A DNA stretch of 64,000 bases from positions 124,001 through 188,000 of the forward strand of contig NZ_QGTL01000008.1 of the NCBI RefSeq assembly GCF_003182135.1, read 5' to 3'. The notes beneath the pieces were generated by a model. It had not been told where the DNA came from, did not search any database, and saw only the letters and a list, made by a program, of their open reading frames with translations. Each line of letters starts with the position of its first letter. Position 1 is the stretch's first letter. The translations under genes were made by a program, and so were the position numbers. The stretch comes from Nocardia neocaledoniensis (lineage in GTDB: Bacteria; Actinomycetota; Actinomycetes; Mycobacteriales; Mycobacteriaceae). Shown in pieces: positions 61,545 through 64,000 of this stretch.

Positions 61545-62999
61545 ATGTCCAAATTCATCGACCGCGTCGTGCTGCATGTTCGTGCCGGTAGAGGTGGACA
61601 CGGTTGCGCCTCGGTGCATCGTGAGAAGTTCAAGCCGCTCGGCGGTCCCGACGGCGGCAACGGCGGCAACGGCGGGGACGTGATCCTCGAGGTCGACGCC
61701 AACGTCCACACCCTGCTCGACTTCCATTTCCATCCGCACGCCAAGGCGGGCAACGGCAAGCCGGGCGAGGGTGGCAACCGCGACGGCAAGATGGGCGCCG
61801 ACCTGGTGCTCAAGGTGCCCGACGGCACGGTGGTGGTCGACAAGGACGGCGAGATCGTCGTCGACCTCGTCGGTGCGGGCAACAAGTTCGTCGTCGCCAA
61901 GGGTGGCCGCGGCGGCCTCGGCAACGCCTCGCTGGCCTCCAAGGCGCGCAAGGCGCCCGGTTTCGCGCTGCTCGGTGAAGAGGGCGAAGAGCTCGACCTG
62001 GTCCTGGAGCTGAAGTCGGTCGCCGACGTCGGCCTGGTCGGGTTCCCGTCGGCGGGCAAGTCCTCGCTGGTCTCGGTGCTCTCCGCCGCCAAGCCCAAGA
62101 TCGCCGACTACCCGTTCACCACCCTGGTCCCGAACCTCGGTGTGGTGGCCAGCGGCGACACCACCTTCACCGTCGCCGACGTGCCCGGCCTGATCCCCGG
62201 CGCCAGCGACGGTCGCGGTCTCGGCCTGGACTTCCTGCGCCACCTCGAGCGCTGCGCGGTGCTCGCCCACGTCGTGGACTGCGCCACCCTCGAGCCCGGC
62301 CGCGATCCGGTCTCCGATGTCGACGCGCTCGAAGCCGAACTGGCCGCCTACAAGCCGGCCCTGCTCGGTGACGCGAGCCTCGGCGACCTGGCCGACCGCC
62401 CCCGCGTGGTCATCCTCAACAAGACCGACGTTCCCGACGGCGCCGAACTCGCCGAGATGGTGACCCCCGAGTTCACCGCACGCGGCTGGCCGGTCTTCGA
62501 GATCTCGGCCGTCAGCCGCGCCGGGCTGCGCCCGCTGACCTTCGCGCTGGCCGACATGGTCCGCCAGTATCGCGAAGATCACCCGAAGGCCGCCCCGAAG
62601 CGTCCGGTGATCCGCCCGATCGCGACCGACGAGTCCGGCTTCAGCGTGATCGCCGATCCGCAGGAGCCCGGTGGCTTCATCGTGCGCGGTACGCGGCCGG
62701 AACGCTGGGTGCGCCAGACCCAGTTCGACAACGACGAAGCCGTCGGCTACCTGGCCGACCGGCTGGCCCGCCTCGGTGTCGAGGCCGAGCTGGTCAAGCA
62801 GGGGGCCGAGCCGGGCTGCTCGGTCACCATCGGTGACGTGTCGTTCGAGTGGGAGCCGCAGGTCGCCGCGGGCGTCGACATCGTGCCGACCGGCCGCGGT
62901 ACCGACGTGCGGCTGGAGAGCAACGAGCGGGTCGGCGCCGCCGAGCGCAAGCACGCCTCGCGGGCGCGGCGCGGGCTGCTCGACGAGAACGGGAAGTAG
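61545..62999 (+). CDS. obg: GTPase Obg (CgtA)
   Basis: A 484-residue GTPase linked to 50S assembly and stress. The glycine-rich Obg fold (GGNGGNGGDV), G1 GFPSAGKSS, G3 DVPGLI, G4 NKTD, and a C-terminal OCT domain (about 340-430) are present. GGAGGAGGA precedes ATG 61545. It corresponds to Rv2440c. Confidence 0.97.
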   Translation: MSKFIDRVVLHVRAGRGGHGCASVHREKFKPLGGPDGGNGGNGGDVILEVDANVHTLLDFHFHPHAKAGNGKPGEGGNRDGKMGADLVLKVPDGTVVVDKDGEIVVDLVGAGNKFVVAKGGRGGLGNASLASKARKAPGFALLGEEGEELDLVLELKSVADVGLVGFPSAGKSSLVSVLSAAKPKIADYPFTTLVPNLGVVASGDTTFTVADVPGLIPGASDGRGLGLDFLRHLERCAVLAHVVDCATLEPGRDPVSDVDALEAELAAYKPALLGDASLGDLADRPRVVILNKTDVPDGAELAEMVTPEFTARGWPVFEISAVSRAGLRPLTFALADMVRQYREDHPKAAPKRPVIRPIATDESGFSVIADPQEPGGFIVRGTRPERWVRQTQFDNDEAVGYLADRLARLGVEAELVKQGAEPGCSVTIGDVSFEWEPQVAAGVDIVPTGRGTDVRLESNERVGAAERKHASRARRGLLDENGK

Positions 63000-63004
63000 G
63001 GGTC

Positions 63005-63048
63005 CGGCCGTGCCGGCGCCGGTCGAAAACCGGTGTCGGCGACGGCCG
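63005..63048 (+). terminator. Possible terminator after obg
   Basis: Long GC-rich imperfect stem (63005-63023 with 63029-63048) with a CGAA loop, just past the obg stop. Confidence 0.55.
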
Positions 63049-63127
63049 TTCGATCGGCATACTGCGGTGGGTCTCCGGCCTCGGCCGGACGGAATCGATG
63101 GCGATCGCGGTGCAGGGAGTAAGGCAG

Positions 63128-64000
63128 ATGCAGGTGAGTGCGGGTTCGGAGCTCAGTGAGGCGCGGCAGGCCATCGTGTCGGCGCGCGCCGTGGTGGTCA
63201 AGATCGGGTCTTCCGCGCTGACCAGCCTCGAGGGCGGTCTCGACACCGACCGGCTCGACCGGCTGGCCGACGCCGTCGAGGCGCGGATGCGCGCCGGCTC
63301 GGATGTGGTGGTCGTGTCCTCGGGCGCCATCGGCGCCGGGATCGCCCCGCTCGGCCTCTCGCGCAGACCCAAGGATCTCGCCACCAAGCAGGCCGCCGCC
63401 AGCGTCGGACAGCTCGCGCTCGCGCACGCCTGGGGCACCTCGTTCGCCCGCTACGACCGCACCGTCGGCCAGGTCTTGCTCTCCGCCGATGATTTCGCGC
63501 GCCGCGAGCACCATCGCAACGCCCAGCGCACCCTCGACCGGCTGCGTTCGCTCGGCGCGATCGCCGTGGTCAACGAGAACGACACGGTCGCCACCGAGGA
63601 GATCCGGTTCGGCGACAACGACCGGCTCGCCGCCCTCGTCGCGCACCTGGTCGGCGCCGACGCGCTCATCCTGCTCTCCGACGTCGCCGGCCTCTACGAC
63701 GGTGACCCGCGCAAGGGCGCCGCCAATTTCATCCCCGAGGTGCGCAGCAGCGCCGATCTGGACGGTGTGATCGCCGGCAGCGGTGGCGCGCTCGGCACCG
63801 GCGGCATGGCCTCCAAGCTCTCGGCCGCGCGCCTGGCCGCCGATGCGGGCATCCCCGTCCTGCTGGCCTCGGCCGCCGACGCCGCGACGGCCCTGGCCGA
63901 CGGCACCGTCGGCACGGCCTTCGCCGCCCGCCCGGTTCGCCTGTCCGGCCGCAAGTTCTGGGTCCGCCACGCCGCCGACACCCGCGGCTCGGTCCTGCTC
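63128..64000 (+). CDS. proB: Glutamate 5-kinase, 3' part beyond the window
   Basis: First enzyme of proline synthesis, phosphorylating glutamate. The frame from ATG 63128 is open to the last base (291 codons). VVVKIGSSALT, VSSGAIGAG, NENDTVATEEIRFGDND and LLSDVAGLYDGDP (quoted in part) are ProB blocks. The end of the kinase domain and any PUA domain lie outside the window. Position after obg matches Rv2439c. Confidence 0.95.
   Translation, partial: MQVSAGSELSEARQAIVSARAVVVKIGSSALTSLEGGLDTDRLDRLADAVEARMRAGSDVVVVSSGAIGAGIAPLGLSRRPKDLATKQAAASVGQLALAHAWGTSFARYDRTVGQVLLSADDFARREHHRNAQRTLDRLRSLGAIAVVNENDTVATEEIRFGDNDRLAALVAHLVGADALILLSDVAGLYDGDPRKGAANFIPEVRSSADLDGVIAGSGGALGTGGMASKLSAARLAADAGIPVLLASAADAATALADGTVGTAFAARPVRLSGRKFWVRHAADTRGSVLL

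Overview
The window is high-GC DNA from a mycolic-acid actinomycete. It is probably a Nocardiaceae member close to Nocardia, but species cannot be fixed from sequence alone. The evidence is a backbone whose gene order matches the Mycobacterium tuberculosis Rv2439c-Rv2471 neighbourhood (glbO, aglA, pepN, a mycothiol-dependent nitroreductase, rpiB, nei, tig, clpP1, clpP2, clpX, valS, folC, ndk, rne, rplU, rpmA, obg, proB). Actinomycete-only families support this: an mIHF-type protein, a DUF385 deazaflavin reductase, a CtaJ-like oxidase subunit and a putative ECF42 sigma factor with its DGPF partner. No insertion sequence, prophage, integrase or CRISPR array was found. Almost every accessory gene has the same high-GC codon style as the core.

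Layout. 1-3.2 kb: truncated haemoglobin (its 3' end duplicated as a 54-bp tandem repeat), alpha-glucosidase, CtaJ-like protein and a DUF5130 protein. 3.2-7.8 kb: flavin-fold protein, MFS exporter, alpha/beta hydrolase, exported lipase and a ClgR-like regulator. 7.9-11.9 kb: TetR regulator divergent from a translationally coupled patatin / Baeyer-Villiger monooxygenase / SDR operon. 11.9-15.9 kb: two ClpP paralogues, one lacking the catalytic serine, followed by aminopeptidase N. 16.2-27.2 kb: redox enzymes with linked regulators, purC, Nudix, MarR pair, ECF sigma and flavoprotein. 27.3-36.9 kb: nitroreductase, M48 protease, rpiB, nei, GGDEF protein, two tRNAs, phosphatase, phosphoketolase and FKBP. 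37-41.4 kb: tig, clpP1, clpP2, clpX. 41.5-50.7 kb: membrane protein, mIHF-like protein, FHA protein, TetR/GNAT pair, and glpD-tetR-flavoprotein-dagK. 50.8-64 kb: P-loop ATPase, valS-folC-DUF4233-ndk, rne, rplU-rpmA, obg and the 5' part of proB.

How the genes fit together. The strongest theme is protein quality control. A ClgR-like regulator with an Ala-Ala C-terminus, canonical tig/clpP1P2/clpX with a ClgR-type palindrome before clpP1, a second divergent clpP pair with its own long palindrome, pepN and an M48 protease all lie within 34 kb. A second theme is small divergent units in which a TetR, HxlR, MarR or AraC/GlxA regulator faces an oxidoreductase or lipid enzyme across a short inverted repeat. 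A third is the stable gene-expression block from valS to obg, which has strong terminators and long leaders.

The best candidate for something under-described is the clpP-like pair at 11.9-13.1 kb, with one Ser-to-Ala subunit. Next are a terminator-capped leader or small RNA before valS, a 27-codon ORF with a perfect Shine-Dalgarno in a gene-free gap, and an mIHF-like gene outside its usual context.
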